64,000 nucleotides of DNA, taken from assembly GCF_016735685.1 (NCBI RefSeq), contig NZ_JAERRA010000001.1, positions 2,108,001 through 2,172,000 on the forward strand, given 5' to 3'. Shown here piece by piece: positions 28,578 through 37,406 of this stretch. Numbering within the stretch: position 1 is the first letter of the stretch; the number at the start of each line of letters is the position of its first letter. The position numbers were made by a program, and so were the translations under genes. A model generated the notes under the pieces. The model ran no database searches. It saw nothing but the letters and a program-made list of their open reading frames with translations, and was not told the DNA's origin. This DNA comes from Piscinibacter lacus (GTDB taxonomy: Bacteria > Pseudomonadota > Gammaproteobacteria > Burkholderiales > Burkholderiaceae_C).

Positions 28578-29693
28578 ATGTTATTCGATCGCTCGCTGCG
28601 CAAGGACCTCGGACGCAGCTTCGGAGCGACCCTGGTGGTCATCCTCGTCATCGTCATCACCAGCTTCCTGGTGCGCGCCCTCAACCAGGCCGCGGGGGGT
28701 GACATCGCGCCCCAGGACGTGGCCCTGCTGCTCGGCTACGCCGTGCTGCAGCACCTGCCGACGCTGCTGACGCTGTCGCTGTTCATCGCGGTGGTCAGCA
28801 CCCTCACCCGGCTCTACCGCGACAGCGAGATGGTCGTCTGGCTCAGCAGCGGCCTGGGGCTGACGCGCTTCATCGGCCCGGTGCTGCGCTCGGCCGCGCC
28901 GGTGCTGGCGGCCGTCGCGGTGCTGGCCCTGGTGGTGTGGCCCTGGAGCAATCAACAGGTGGTCGAGTTGCGCGAGCGCTACCAGCGCCGGTCGGACCTG
29001 TCCAAGATCGCGCCGGGCCAGTTCATCAGCTCCTCCGACGGCCGGCGCATCTTCTTCGTCGACCGCGACAGCCAGGAGGCCGCGGCGGCCCGCGGCGGCG
29101 AAGGCCAGCTCGCCCGCAACATCTTTCTGCTCGACCAACAGGAGCGCCAGGAATCGCTGACCGCCGCCCGCGGCGGCCGCCTGGAATGGGTGGGCGAGGA
29201 TCGCTTCGTCGTGCTCGAACAAGGCCAGCGCAACGACCTGGACCTGCAAACCGGCGAGCGCCGCCAGGCGCGCTTCGAGTCCTACCGCGTGCTGGCCGGC
29301 GAGCGCCGCGTCGGGCCGAGCGAGGCCCTGCCGGTCAAGGCCCGCAGCACCTGGTCGCTGCTCACCGAGCCGACGCCGCGCCACCTGGGCGAGCTGGTTT
29401 GGCGCGCCGGCCTGGCCCTGGGCGGCGTGCCGCTGGTGCTGTTTGGCATCGGCCTGGCGGCGGGCAACCCGCGCCGCGCCGGCAGTTGGAACCTGCTGCT
29501 GGCGCTGCTGGCCTTCGTCCTGTACTACAACCTGCTGCTGCTGTCCCAGACCTGGGTGGGCAGCGGCCGCACCGCGGCCCTGCCCACCCTGCTGCTGCTG
29601 CACGGCGGCGGCCTGCTGGCCGCGCTGGCCCTGATCGGCTGGCGCCAGGACGGCATCCGCCTGGGCCTGCGCCGCACGCGCCGCGCGAGCTGA
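28578..29693 (+). CDS. lptF: LPS export permease LptF
   Basis: LptF is one half of the LptFG membrane pair that, with LptB2, extracts lipopolysaccharide from the inner membrane and pushes it along LptC-LptA-LptD. The 371-residue protein has the typical layout: a short N-terminal segment (LFDRSLRKDLGRSFG), three helices (to about residue 120), a periplasmic beta-jellyroll (about 130-260, with KIAPGQFISSSDGRRIFFV), and three C-terminal helices. It is 5 bp before lptG. The pepA/lptF divergent pair is conserved in proteobacteria. Confidence 0.95.
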   Translation: MLFDRSLRKDLGRSFGATLVVILVIVITSFLVRALNQAAGGDIAPQDVALLLGYAVLQHLPTLLTLSLFIAVVSTLTRLYRDSEMVVWLSSGLGLTRFIGPVLRSAAPVLAAVAVLALVVWPWSNQQVVELRERYQRRSDLSKIAPGQFISSSDGRRIFFVDRDSQEAAAARGGEGQLARNIFLLDQQERQESLTAARGGRLEWVGEDRFVVLEQGQRNDLDLQTGERRQARFESYRVLAGERRVGPSEALPVKARSTWSLLTEPTPRHLGELVWRAGLALGGVPLVLFGIGLAAGNPRRAGSWNLLLALLAFVLYYNLLLLSQTWVGSGRTAALPTLLLLHGGGLLAALALIGWRQDGIRLGLRRTRRAS

Positions 29694-29698
29694 ACGCC

Positions 29699-30826
29699 AT
29701 GCGCACCGTCCGCCGCCTGCTCTATGCCGAACTGCTCGGCGCCATCGCCTTCGTGACCCTGGCCTTCCTGGCCCTGTTCTTCTTCATCGACCTGGTCGAC
29801 GACTTGGACAACCTCGGCCGCGGCGGCTACGGCCTGCACCATGCGCTGGGCTACTGCCTGCTGCTGGTGCCGGGGCATTTCTACGAGCTGTTTCCGATCG
29901 CGGTGCTGATCGGCGCGATCTATGCGCTGGCGCGGCTCGCGCAGTCGAGCGAGTTCACCATCCTGCGCACGGCCGGCCTCGGGCCGGGCCGGGCGCTGGG
30001 CCTGCTGGGCAAGCTCGGCCTGGTCTTCGCACTGCTGACCTTTGTCGTGGGCGATGTCATCGCGCCCTGGGCTGACCAGCAGGCCGAAACCGTGCATGCG
30101 CTGTGGCGCGGCCGCGTGCCGCAGGCCGGCCGCGAAGGCGCCTGGCTCAAGGACCGGGTGCCCGCAGCCGAGGGCCGGACCGAGGACGGCCGCTTCGAAT
30201 CCGTGCGCATCGAGCGCATCGGCGCCGACGGCCGCATGGAAGGCCTGCGCATCTACGCCTTCGACGCCAGCGGCCAGCTCCTGTCGCGGCTGCAGGCCGA
30301 GCGCGGCACGCTGCGCGACGGCGCCTGGCAGCTCGAAGGCGTGCGCCGCATCGACTGGCAGCCGCGCGGCGAAGGCGCGGCCCAGCGCCTGCCGGCCGAG
30401 GAGCGGCTGGCCGAGCTGGTCTGGCCAAGCAGCCTGTCGCCCGCGGTGGTGGCGGCCTCCATCACCCGCACCAGCAGCCTGTCGACGCTGAACCTGTGGC
30501 GCTACATGCGTCACCTGAACGAGAACGCGCAGGCCGCGCAGAAGCCGGCGATCCAGTTCTGGAAGAAGGCGCTCTACCCGCTGGCCTGCCTGGTGATGCT
30601 GGGCCTGGCCCTGCCCTTTGCCTACTTGCAGGCGCGGCGCGGCGGGGTGAGCCTGAAGGTCTTCGGCGGCATCCTGCTCGGCATCAGCTTCGTGCTGCTC
30701 AACAACGTCTCCACCCACCTGGGCCTGCTGCGCGAGTGGACGCCCTGGCTGGCCGCCGGTGCGCCGAGCGCCGTCTACCTCCTGCTGTCGCTGGCCGCCT
30801 TCGCGTGGCTGGTGCGTACCCGATGA
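29699..30826 (+). CDS. lptG: LPS export permease LptG
   Basis: This is the partner of LptF, with 375 residues and the same 3+3 helix layout around a periplasmic jellyroll (about residues 125-270, with LKDRVPAAEGRTEDGRFESV). Family blocks are LVPGHFYELFPIAVLIGAIYAL and SEFTILRTAGLGP, and near the C-terminus LKVFGGILLGISFVLLNNV. Its stop overlaps the cbiX start (ATGA), so the siroheme chelatase gene is coupled to it, an arrangement with no obvious functional logic. Confidence 0.95.
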   Translation: MRTVRRLLYAELLGAIAFVTLAFLALFFFIDLVDDLDNLGRGGYGLHHALGYCLLLVPGHFYELFPIAVLIGAIYALARLAQSSEFTILRTAGLGPGRALGLLGKLGLVFALLTFVVGDVIAPWADQQAETVHALWRGRVPQAGREGAWLKDRVPAAEGRTEDGRFESVRIERIGADGRMEGLRIYAFDASGQLLSRLQAERGTLRDGAWQLEGVRRIDWQPRGEGAAQRLPAEERLAELVWPSSLSPAVVAASITRTSSLSTLNLWRYMRHLNENAQAAQKPAIQFWKKALYPLACLVMLGLALPFAYLQARRGGVSLKVFGGILLGISFVLLNNVSTHLGLLREWTPWLAAGAPSAVYLLLSLAAFAWLVRTR

Positions 30827-31257
30827 ATGCCGCTTCCGACCTTGCCGCCGCCGATGGCGTGCTGCTCTTCGCCCACGGCGCCCGCGATCCGGCCTGGGCC
30901 GGTCCCTTCGAAGGCGTGGCCCAGCGGCTGCGCGCGCAGGCGCCCGGTCTGCACGTGGGCCTGGGCTTTCTCGAATTCATGAGCCCGAGCCTGGCCGAGG
31001 CCGGCGCCGCGCTGGCGCAGGCCGGCTGCCGGCATGTGCGGGTGGTGCCGCTCTTCCTGGGCGCGGGCGGCCATGTGCGCAAGGACCTGCCGGCCCTGCT
31101 CGATGCCCTGCGCGCCGCCCAGCCCGGCTGCCGCTACAGCCTGGCGCCCGCGGTCGGCGAGCTTGCGCCCGTGGTCGGCGCCATGGCCGAAGCCGCGCTG
31201 GCCCTGGCCGCCGACCCGGCCGCCGTGCCGCGCCACGACGCCGCACCTGCGCCATGA
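30823..31257 (+). CDS. sirohydrochlorin chelatase, CbiX/SirB type
   Basis: This 144-residue single-domain CbiX-type chelatase inserts iron (siroheme) or cobalt into sirohydrochlorin. It has the catalytic His in LLFAHGARDPAWAGPFEGVA, the EFMSPSLAEAGAALA block (Glu near residue 46), and the second His in VVPLFLGAGGHVRKDLPALL. With the sulfite reductase cluster 8 kb upstream, siroheme is the more likely product. The gene overlaps both lptG and cysB by ATGA junctions, so all three are one transcript. Confidence 0.9.
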   Translation: MNAASDLAAADGVLLFAHGARDPAWAGPFEGVAQRLRAQAPGLHVGLGFLEFMSPSLAEAGAALAQAGCRHVRVVPLFLGAGGHVRKDLPALLDALRAAQPGCRYSLAPAVGELAPVVGAMAEAALALAADPAAVPRHDAAPAP

Positions 31258-32207
31258 ACCTGCACCAGTTCCGCTTCGTGCAGGAGGCGGCCCGCCGCAA
31301 CCTGAACCTGACCGAGACGGCCAAGGCGCTGCACACCTCGCAGCCCGGCATCAGCAAGGCCATCCTGGAGCTGGAAGAGGAACTGGGCATCGACATCTTC
31401 GTGCGCCACGGCAAGCGCCTGAAGCGCATCACCGAGCCCGGCCTGCGCGTGCTGCAGGCGGTGGACGTGATCCTGCGCGAGGTGGCCAACCTCAAGCGCA
31501 TCGGCGAGGAATACAGCAAACAGGACAGCGGCACCCTGGTGATCGCCACCACCCACACCCAGGCGCGCTACCTGCTGCCGGGGCCGCTGGTGGCGCTGCG
31601 CAAGCGGCATCCGAAGGTGGTCGTCACGCTGCTGGAGGCGGCGCCGCCGCAGGTCGCGCAGATGCTGCTCGACGACCGCGCCGATGTCGGCCTGGCCACC
31701 GAAGCCCTGGCCAGCACCGAGGGCCTGCTGAGCCTGCCCTGCTACGAGTGGCAGCACATGCTGGTGATGCCGGCCGACCATCCCCTGGCCGCGGTCGAGC
31801 GCCTGACGCTGGAGCAGATCGCGCGCGAGCCCATCGTGTCCTACAGCACCGCCTATGCCGGCCGCAGCCGCATCGACCAGGCCTTCGCGCTCAAGGGCCT
31901 GAGCCCGCAGATCGTGCTGGAAGCCACCGACGCCGACGTGATCAAGACCTATGTGCGCCACGGCATGGGCCTGGGCATCGTGCCGGAGATCACCGTCAAG
32001 GACGATCCGGCCTGCGCCCCCGGCGGCGAGCTGGTGGTGCGGCCCATGGGCCAGTTCTTCGGCCGCAACACCACCCGCATCGCCTTCAAGCGCAGCGCCT
32101 ACCTGCGCAGCTTCGTCTATGCCTTCGCCGAGCTGGTGTCCGAGCGCATGAACCGCGGCCTGATCGAAAAGCTGATGGCCGGCGAAGCCGAGCACTACGA
32201 GCTGTGA
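31254..32207 (+). CDS. cysB: CysB-family LysR-type transcriptional regulator
   Basis: This 317-residue LysR-type regulator is of the CysB/Cbl group. In this group N-acetylserine is the usual inducer and sulfate or thiosulfate starvation the signal. The N-terminal winged helix (MNLHQFRFVQEAARRNLNLT, TSQPGISKAILELEEELGI) is characteristic. The effector domain has the SGTLVIATTHTQARYLLP segment with the TTHTQARY inducer-site motif of CysB. It probably activates the cys run at 18.5-24.9 kb. The start overlaps the cbiX stop (ATGA). Confidence 0.93.
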   Translation: MNLHQFRFVQEAARRNLNLTETAKALHTSQPGISKAILELEEELGIDIFVRHGKRLKRITEPGLRVLQAVDVILREVANLKRIGEEYSKQDSGTLVIATTHTQARYLLPGPLVALRKRHPKVVVTLLEAAPPQVAQMLLDDRADVGLATEALASTEGLLSLPCYEWQHMLVMPADHPLAAVERLTLEQIAREPIVSYSTAYAGRSRIDQAFALKGLSPQIVLEATDADVIKTYVRHGMGLGIVPEITVKDDPACAPGGELVVRPMGQFFGRNTTRIAFKRSAYLRSFVYAFAELVSERMNRGLIEKLMAGEAEHYEL

Positions 32208-32217
32208 GCCCCGCACC

Positions 32218-33390
32218 ATGAACGCCCGCCCCGCAGCGCCCGCCCTCCGCAGCCGACTGCCGCAGGTCGGCACGACCATCTTCAGCGTGATGTCGGCACT
32301 CGCGCAGCAGCACGGCGCCGTCAACCTCGGCCAGGGCTTTCCGGACTTCGACGCGGACCCGCGGCTCATCGACGCCGTCGCGCGCGCCATGCGCGCGGGC
32401 CACAACCAATACGCGCCCATGCCCGGCGTGGCCGCGCTGCGCGAGGCCCTGGCCGGCAAGATCGAGCAGCTTCATGGCAGGGCCTACGACCCGGGGCGCG
32501 AGATCACCATCACCGCCGGCGCGACCCAGGCCGTCTTCACCGCCCTGCTCGCCTTCACCCAGCCGGGCGACGAGGTGATCGTGCTGGAGCCGGCCTTCGA
32601 CAGCTATGCGCCGGGCATTGCGCTGGCCGGCGCCCACATGGTGCGGGTGGCGCTGGATGCCGACTTCCGGCCCGACTTCGACGCGATCGCCGCCGCCATC
32701 ACGCCCCGCACGCGGCTGATCCTGACGAACACGCCGCACAACCCCAGCGGCACGATCTGGTCGACGCAGGACCTGGACCGCCTGCATGCCCTGCTGGCCC
32801 CGACCGACATCCTGCTGCTGAGCGACGAGGTCTATGAGCACATGGTCTACGACGGCCGCACGCATGCCAGCGCGGCCGGCCATCCGGGCCTGGCCGAGCG
32901 CAGCGTGGTGATCTCCAGCTTCGGCAAGACCTACCACGTGACCGGCTGGAAGATCGGCAGCGTGGCCGCGCCGGCCGAGCTGACGGCCGAGTTCCGCAAG
33001 GTCCACCAGTTCAATGTCTTCGCGGTCAGCTCGGCCGTGCAGCAGGGCCTGGCCGAGCATCTGCGCGACCCGGCGCCCTACCTGGATCTGCCCGCCTTCT
33101 ACCAGGCCAAGCGCGAGCGCTTCCGCGCCGGCCTGGCCGCCACGCCGCTGCGGCTGCGGCCCTGCGAGGGCAGCTACTTCCAGGTGGTGGACTACGGCGG
33201 CCTGCGGCCCGAGCTTGCGGCGCTGGACGAAGCCGCCTTCGCCCACTGGATGACACGCGAGATCGGCGTGACTGCCATCCCCATGTCGGCCTTCTATGCC
33301 GACGGGCGGCAGCGCCAGCAGGTCCGCTTCTGCTTCGCCAAGCGCGAGGACACGCTGGACCGCGCTTTGGAGCGCCTAAGCCGGCTCTAG
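32218..33390 (+). CDS. PLP-dependent aminotransferase, methionine aminotransferase (YbdL) type
   Basis: This fold-type I, class I/II aminotransferase of 390 residues belongs to the group that uses methionine, and to a lesser extent aromatic amino acids. It has the N-terminal TTIFSVMSALAQQHGAVNLG and QGFPDFDADPRLI, the PHNPSGT loop, DEVYEHMVYDG, and the PLP lysine Lys237 in SSFGKTYHVTGWKIG. It lies 10 bp after cysB, which fits a sulfur amino acid role such as recycling ketomethiobutyrate. Confidence 0.9.
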   Translation: MNARPAAPALRSRLPQVGTTIFSVMSALAQQHGAVNLGQGFPDFDADPRLIDAVARAMRAGHNQYAPMPGVAALREALAGKIEQLHGRAYDPGREITITAGATQAVFTALLAFTQPGDEVIVLEPAFDSYAPGIALAGAHMVRVALDADFRPDFDAIAAAITPRTRLILTNTPHNPSGTIWSTQDLDRLHALLAPTDILLLSDEVYEHMVYDGRTHASAAGHPGLAERSVVISSFGKTYHVTGWKIGSVAAPAELTAEFRKVHQFNVFAVSSAVQQGLAEHLRDPAPYLDLPAFYQAKRERFRAGLAATPLRLRPCEGSYFQVVDYGGLRPELAALDEAAFAHWMTREIGVTAIPMSAFYADGRQRQQVRFCFAKREDTLDRALERLSRL

Positions 33391-33412
33391 GCCGGCGACG
33401 CCGGCCCGGCGC

Positions 33413-34414
33413 TCAGGCCGGGCTCGGGCCGTCCTCGCTCAGCGGCAGCTCGATGTCGACCTCGGTCACCGCGACCTGGCGCGCCACGTCGCAGGCAATC
33501 GCATGCAGCAGCATCAGCTCGCGGTAGGCCGAGAGGTCGAAGCGCTGCCGCGCCGGGTGGCCCTCGGCCGGGCGCAGCAGGCTCTTGCCCAGGGTGGCGG
33601 CAGCACGCAGGGGGTTGGGCCAGATCGCGACCAGGCGGGCCAGGGCCAGGGGGTGGGCTTCCAGGCCGCGGTCGGGGCCGGCCAGCGCATCCCAGGCCGG
33701 CATGGCCAGGTTGAAGCGGGCCTCGGTGCGCAGGCGCAGGGCCTCCCAGGCCTCGCGGTCGGCATGGCGGCTGAGGATGTCGGCCAGCTTCAGATGCAGG
33801 CGCGGCGTGGGCGCGCCGTCCAGGGCCTCGGCCAGCAAAGCCTTGGCCGCCTCGTCCTGGCCGACGGCAAGGAAGAAGTCGGCCTGCTGCTCGACATCGA
33901 CCAGGCTGTCGGTGGCCAGCACCTCGGCCCAGGCGTCGCTGCCCTCGGCGACCGGAAACTCTTCGGGGAGAGACGCTTCCTCGGCGGCCACCGGGTCGGC
34001 CGACAGCGGCCGGCCGCCACCTTCGGGCAGGGCCGCGTAGGAGGCCGGCCCGGTGTCGGGCGGATCCAGCGGCCCCGGCAGGGGCCGGGCGCGGACCACC
34101 TCGGCCCGGGTGCTCGGCAGAATCTGGCTGGTGCCCCCCAGGCTGCTGGCCGGGGCGGCCGGGCTTGCCTTGGGCATGGGCAGATTGGGAATGAAGCGCA
34201 TGCGCAAGCGCCAGCCCGCCAGCACGATCAACAGGCCCAGGCCGACCAGCACGAAGAGGCTGACCCCCGGCACCAGCTCCACCGACACCGCTGCCACCGC
34301 CGCCGTCGCCACGGCCGAAGCCGCGGAACGCGCCGGCTCGGCGGCCTGGGCGCCAGCGCAGAAACCGGCAGCAAGGGTCCAGCGAATCCGGCGCAGAAAG
34401 CGTGTTCCGGGCAT
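33413..34414 (-). CDS. FimV-like protein with C-terminal TPR-type FimV domain
   Basis: This 333-residue protein has an N-terminal signal (AAGFCAGAQAAE), one membrane helix (about residues 51-67), a Pro/Ala-rich linker, and a C-terminal region matching FimV (TDSLVDVEQQADFFLAVGQ, then AAKALLAEALDGAPTPRLHL). FimV proteins organise type IV pili and the cell pole in pseudomonads and relatives. This one is short and lacks a LysM domain, so it is FimV-like rather than FimV. A PilT/PilU-type ATPase is encoded at 51.4 kb. Confidence 0.75.
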   Translation of the reverse strand: MPGTRFLRRIRWTLAAGFCAGAQAAEPARSAASAVATAAVAAVSVELVPGVSLFVLVGLGLLIVLAGWRLRMRFIPNLPMPKASPAAPASSLGGTSQILPSTRAEVVRARPLPGPLDPPDTGPASYAALPEGGGRPLSADPVAAEEASLPEEFPVAEGSDAWAEVLATDSLVDVEQQADFFLAVGQDEAAKALLAEALDGAPTPRLHLKLADILSRHADREAWEALRLRTEARFNLAMPAWDALAGPDRGLEAHPLALARLVAIWPNPLRAAATLGKSLLRPAEGHPARQRFDLSAYRELMLLHAIACDVARQVAVTEVDIELPLSEDGPSPA

Positions 34415-34501
34415 GCAGGCAGGTGGGTCTCAGGGGGTGAGCTTCACTCTACCATCGGCCCACTGCCGCCCGACCGTCCCCTTGCAACAGCGATTGCAAC
34501 C

Positions 34502-35218
34502 ATGCTTCGAACCGAAGACCACGGCCCCGTCCGGCTGCTGCACCTGGGCCCGCGCGATGGCGCACCGCGGCTGCATGCCGCCGCCTGCGCCGCTGCCGTC
34601 GAGGCCCTGCAGATCGCTGGCGACGACCCCCGCGTCCGCTTGCTGCTGCTGGCCGGCGAGGGCTTGCGCTTCTGCGTCGGCGGCCCCTGGGCGCTGCTGC
34701 ACGGCCCGGGCCGCAGCCCGGGCGCGGATGCCGAGCTGGCCGCCCTCGATGCCGGCCACCAGTTGCTCGAAGCCCTGCACCACCTGGAAAAACCGACGCT
34801 GGCCGCCGTCGAGGGCGAGGCCGCCGGCCTGGGCTGCACCCTGGCCCTGGCCTGCGATCTGGTCGTGGCGACCGGCGCTTCGCGCTTCCAGCCCTGGCCC
34901 CAAGGCCTGCCGGCTGCCGAAGGGGCCGGTGAGCGCTGGCTGGCCGAGCGCCTGCCGCATGCGCTGCGCCAGGAGATGCTGTGGACCGGCGAGGCGCTGG
35001 AGGCCGGCCGCCTGCATGCGCTGGGCCTGATCAACCGCATCTGCCCGCCGGGCCAGGCCCTGCGCGAGGCCTTGAAGCTTGCCGAGGCCGTGCTCCACGC
35101 CGGTCGCCACCGGCCGCCCCTGCGCGCCGCGCGCAACGGCCCGGGCGAGACCCCGCTGCATCTGCTGCTGGCGGCCGAGCGCCAGGCCCTGATCGCACGC
35201 CTGCTGCGCAGCGCCTAG
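34502..35218 (+). CDS. enoyl-CoA hydratase/isomerase family protein
   Basis: This 238-residue protein of the crotonase superfamily has the CoA/oxyanion segments LLLAGEGLRFCVGGPWALL and KPTLAAVEGEAAGLGCTLALACDLVVAT. The usual second glutamate position (region around PWPQGLPAAEGAGER) is divergent, so the exact reaction, or whether it is active, is uncertain. No Shine-Dalgarno precedes the ATG; a TTGCAAC direct repeat (34482-34488, 34494-34500) lies there instead. Its stop and the stop of the opposite gene share one CTAG. Confidence 0.82.
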   Translation: MLRTEDHGPVRLLHLGPRDGAPRLHAAACAAAVEALQIAGDDPRVRLLLLAGEGLRFCVGGPWALLHGPGRSPGADAELAALDAGHQLLEALHHLEKPTLAAVEGEAAGLGCTLALACDLVVATGASRFQPWPQGLPAAEGAGERWLAERLPHALRQEMLWTGEALEAGRLHALGLINRICPPGQALREALKLAEAVLHAGRHRPPLRAARNGPGETPLHLLLAAERQALIARLLRSA

Positions 35219-35913
35219 CCCGGCCCCGGGCGGGTCGGGGGGGCTTGCACCGGGTCGCGCGAGCGCAGCGCCACCGCGCGCGCCTGCCGCATGGCCAGCA
35301 GGGCCAGGGCGGCGGCGCCAGCCAGCAACTCCTGCGAGGGTTCGGCCGTCTCGACCCGCAGCTCGACCCGGCCGCGCAAGGTCAGCAGTTGCAGGGCCCG
35401 GTCGTCGGGCAGCCAGCGCCGGCTGTCTGCCAGGGCCTGGATCAGCTCGGCATCCAGCCAGGCCTGCATCGTCCAGGCCGCCGGGGCGACGGCACGGAAG
35501 CGCTCGCGCACCGGCCGCATGGCGGGCAGCAGCAGCGGCGGGTACATGGCCAGCCAGCGCATCGCTTCGCTCAGGCCGGGGTCGAGGCGGGTCTGCTGCA
35601 CGGCGGTGAGCCGGGTGTAGGCCTCGCGCTCCAGGCGCTCGGCCAGGCGCCGGCTCAGCAGCAGCATCTGCAAGCGCGGCGGCAGGCCGGCCTCCAGCCG
35701 CAGGCGCAGGGCCGGGCCGAGCAGGTCGACGCCCTGGCCGGGGCCCCAGTCCAGCCGCATGGTGCAGCCCTCCAGGGCGCCGCTGAGACCCCAGCCCTCG
35801 CCCTGGCGCAGCGGCCGGGCTTCCAGGCCCTGGCGCCTGGCCCAGTCCAGCAGCTCGACCGCGGGGCTGGGGCGGCGTCGCATCTGCAGCCAATTTCGGA
35901 AGGCCGACCACAT
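35215..35913 (-). CDS. hypothetical protein
   Basis: This 232-residue protein is not recognised. It is Arg- and Leu-rich with no signal peptide. Segments include LQMLLLSRRLAERLEREAYT and GLSEAMRWLAMYPPLLLPA, followed by a C-terminal hydrophobic stretch (ELLAGAAALALLAMRQA) that could be one membrane-associated helix. I chose the ATG before WSAFRNWLQMRRR because sequence upstream is low-complexity; longer starts to 36003 are possible. It is divergent from the GST gene and convergent with the hydratase. Confidence 0.6.
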   Translation of the reverse strand: MWSAFRNWLQMRRRPSPAVELLDWARRQGLEARPLRQGEGWGLSGALEGCTMRLDWGPGQGVDLLGPALRLRLEAGLPPRLQMLLLSRRLAERLEREAYTRLTAVQQTRLDPGLSEAMRWLAMYPPLLLPAMRPVRERFRAVAPAAWTMQAWLDAELIQALADSRRWLPDDRALQLLTLRGRVELRVETAEPSQELLAGAAALALLAMRQARAVALRSRDPVQAPPTRPGPG

Positions 35914-36006
35914 GATTGCCGCGCTGATAAGGTAACGGGTGCCCGTGCCAGCCGGCGCGGGACGTGGTCGGCGGAACCGACCAGCCCTGCCCCCTGAGCA
36001 CACAAG

Positions 36007-36693
36007 ATGTTGAAAGTGTATTCATGGCCCACGCCGAACGGCCACAAGGTGCACATCCTGCTGGAAGAGTGCGGCCTGCCCTATGAAGTCGAGCCCGTCG
36101 ACATCGGCGCGGGCGCGCAGTTCGAGCCAGCTTTCCTTGCCATCAGCCCGAACAACAAGATCCCGGCCCTGGTCGATCCGGAGGGCCCGGGCGGTGCGCC
36201 GATCAGCCTCTTCGAGTCGGGCGCCATCCTGATGTACCTGGCCGAGAAGACCGGCCGCTTCCTGCCGACCGAGCCGCGGGCGCGCTGGTCGGTGCTGCAG
36301 TGGCTGATGTTCCAGATGGGCGGCGTCGGGCCGATGCTCGGCCAGGCGCATCACTTCCGCCTGTATGCGCCCGAGCCGATCGACTACGCGATCGAGCGCT
36401 ACACCCGCGAGGCCCGGCGGATCTACGGCGTGATGGAACAGCGCCTGGCGCAAAGCCCCTGGCTCGCGGGCGAGGACTATTCGATCGCCGACATCGCCGT
36501 CTGGCCCTGGCTGCGCACGGCCGAGCGCCAGGGCATTACCTGGACCGACTTCCCGCGCCTGCGCGCCTGGTTCGACCGCATCGGCGAGCGACCGGCGGTG
36601 CAGCGCGGCGTGGCCGTGCTGGCCGAGCGCCACAAGCCGCTGACCGACGACAAGGCCCGCGCCCTGCTCTTCGGCCAGGCCCCCAAGGCTTGA
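36007..36693 (+). CDS. glutathione S-transferase family protein
   Basis: This 228-residue cytosolic GST is of the YfcG/YghU-like disulfide-reductase group. The thioredoxin-like N-domain starts MLKVYSWPTPNGHKVHILLEE. It has SPNNKIPALVDPEG with the cis-Pro, and LFESGAILMYLAEKTG for glutathione binding. The C-domain is helical, with LQWLMFQMGGVGPMLGQAHHF, a signature of this subgroup. Activity is probably reduction of organic disulfides or hydroperoxides; the substrate is unknown. It is convergent with the ABC ATPase gene. Confidence 0.92.
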   Translation: MLKVYSWPTPNGHKVHILLEECGLPYEVEPVDIGAGAQFEPAFLAISPNNKIPALVDPEGPGGAPISLFESGAILMYLAEKTGRFLPTEPRARWSVLQWLMFQMGGVGPMLGQAHHFRLYAPEPIDYAIERYTREARRIYGVMEQRLAQSPWLAGEDYSIADIAVWPWLRTAERQGITWTDFPRLRAWFDRIGERPAVQRGVAVLAERHKPLTDDKARALLFGQAPKA

Positions 36694-36710
36694 GGCGGGC
36701 GTCGCCCCGG

Positions 36711-37406
36711 TCAGGCCGGCATGGCGTGGGCGGTGTCGCCCACGATGCGGCCGGCTTCCAGCCGGAGCTGGCGGTCGCAGCGGGCGGCCAGGCTCAGGTC
36801 GTGGGTGACCATCACCAGCGTCGTGCCGCGCTCGCGGTTGAGCGCCAGCATGAGCTGCATGACGGTCGCGCCGGTGGCATGGTCCAGGCTGCCGGTGGGC
36901 TCGTCGGCCAGCAGCAGCGCGGGCTCGACGACGAAAGCCCGGGCCAGCGCGACCCGCTGCTGCTCGCCGCCCGAAAGCTTGCGCGGCGTGTGGCTCAGGC
37001 GGGCGCCCAGGCCCACCCGCTCCAGCATGGCAACGGCGCGCAGGCGGGCCCGCGGATCGCCCTGCAGCTCCAGCGGCAGCATCACGTTCTCCAGCGCGCT
37101 CAGGTGGGCCATGAGCTGGAAGCTCTGGAACACGAAGCCCAGATGGCGCGCCCGCCAGTCGGCGCGCGCGTCTTCATCCAGTGCATAGAGATCGACCCCG
37201 GCGACCCGCACCGTGCCCTGGCTCGGCCGGTCCAGGCCGGCCAGCAGGGCCAGCAGCGTGCTCTTGCCCGAGCCCGAGGCGCCGACAATCGCGCAGGATT
37301 GCCGCGGCGCAAGGCGGAAGTCGATGTCCTCCAGCAGCGTCAGCTTGCCCCCGGCGTCGTCCACGGTTTTCCCGAGGTGTTCCACCGACATCAGAATCTC
37401 ATCCAT
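36711..37406 (-). CDS. ABC transporter ATPase (YbbA/LolD-like)
   Basis: This 231-residue ATPase is of the MacB/LolD/YbbA type. It has Walker A GASGSGKSTLLALLAG, the signature LSGGEQQRVALARAF, and Walker B ALLLADEPTGSLDHATG. YbbA sits with a permease YbbP and the esterase TesA in E. coli, and here too it is divergent from tesA-like genes. A membrane partner is not encoded next to it. The start at 37406 shares the tetranucleotide CATG with the opposite esterase start; an in-frame ATG four codons upstream (37418) is an alternative. Confidence 0.9.
   Translation of the reverse strand: MDEILMSVEHLGKTVDDAGGKLTLLEDIDFRLAPRQSCAIVGASGSGKSTLLALLAGLDRPSQGTVRVAGVDLYALDEDARADWRARHLGFVFQSFQLMAHLSALENVMLPLELQGDPRARLRAVAMLERVGLGARLSHTPRKLSGGEQQRVALARAFVVEPALLLADEPTGSLDHATGATVMQLMLALNRERGTTLVMVTHDLSLAARCDRQLRLEAGRIVGDTAHAMPA

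Noticed and set aside
34502..35218. Pseudogene call for the enoyl-CoA hydratase-like gene
   Set aside because: The frame is intact and the oxyanion and CoA segments are kept. Only the second catalytic region is divergent, which is common in this superfamily.
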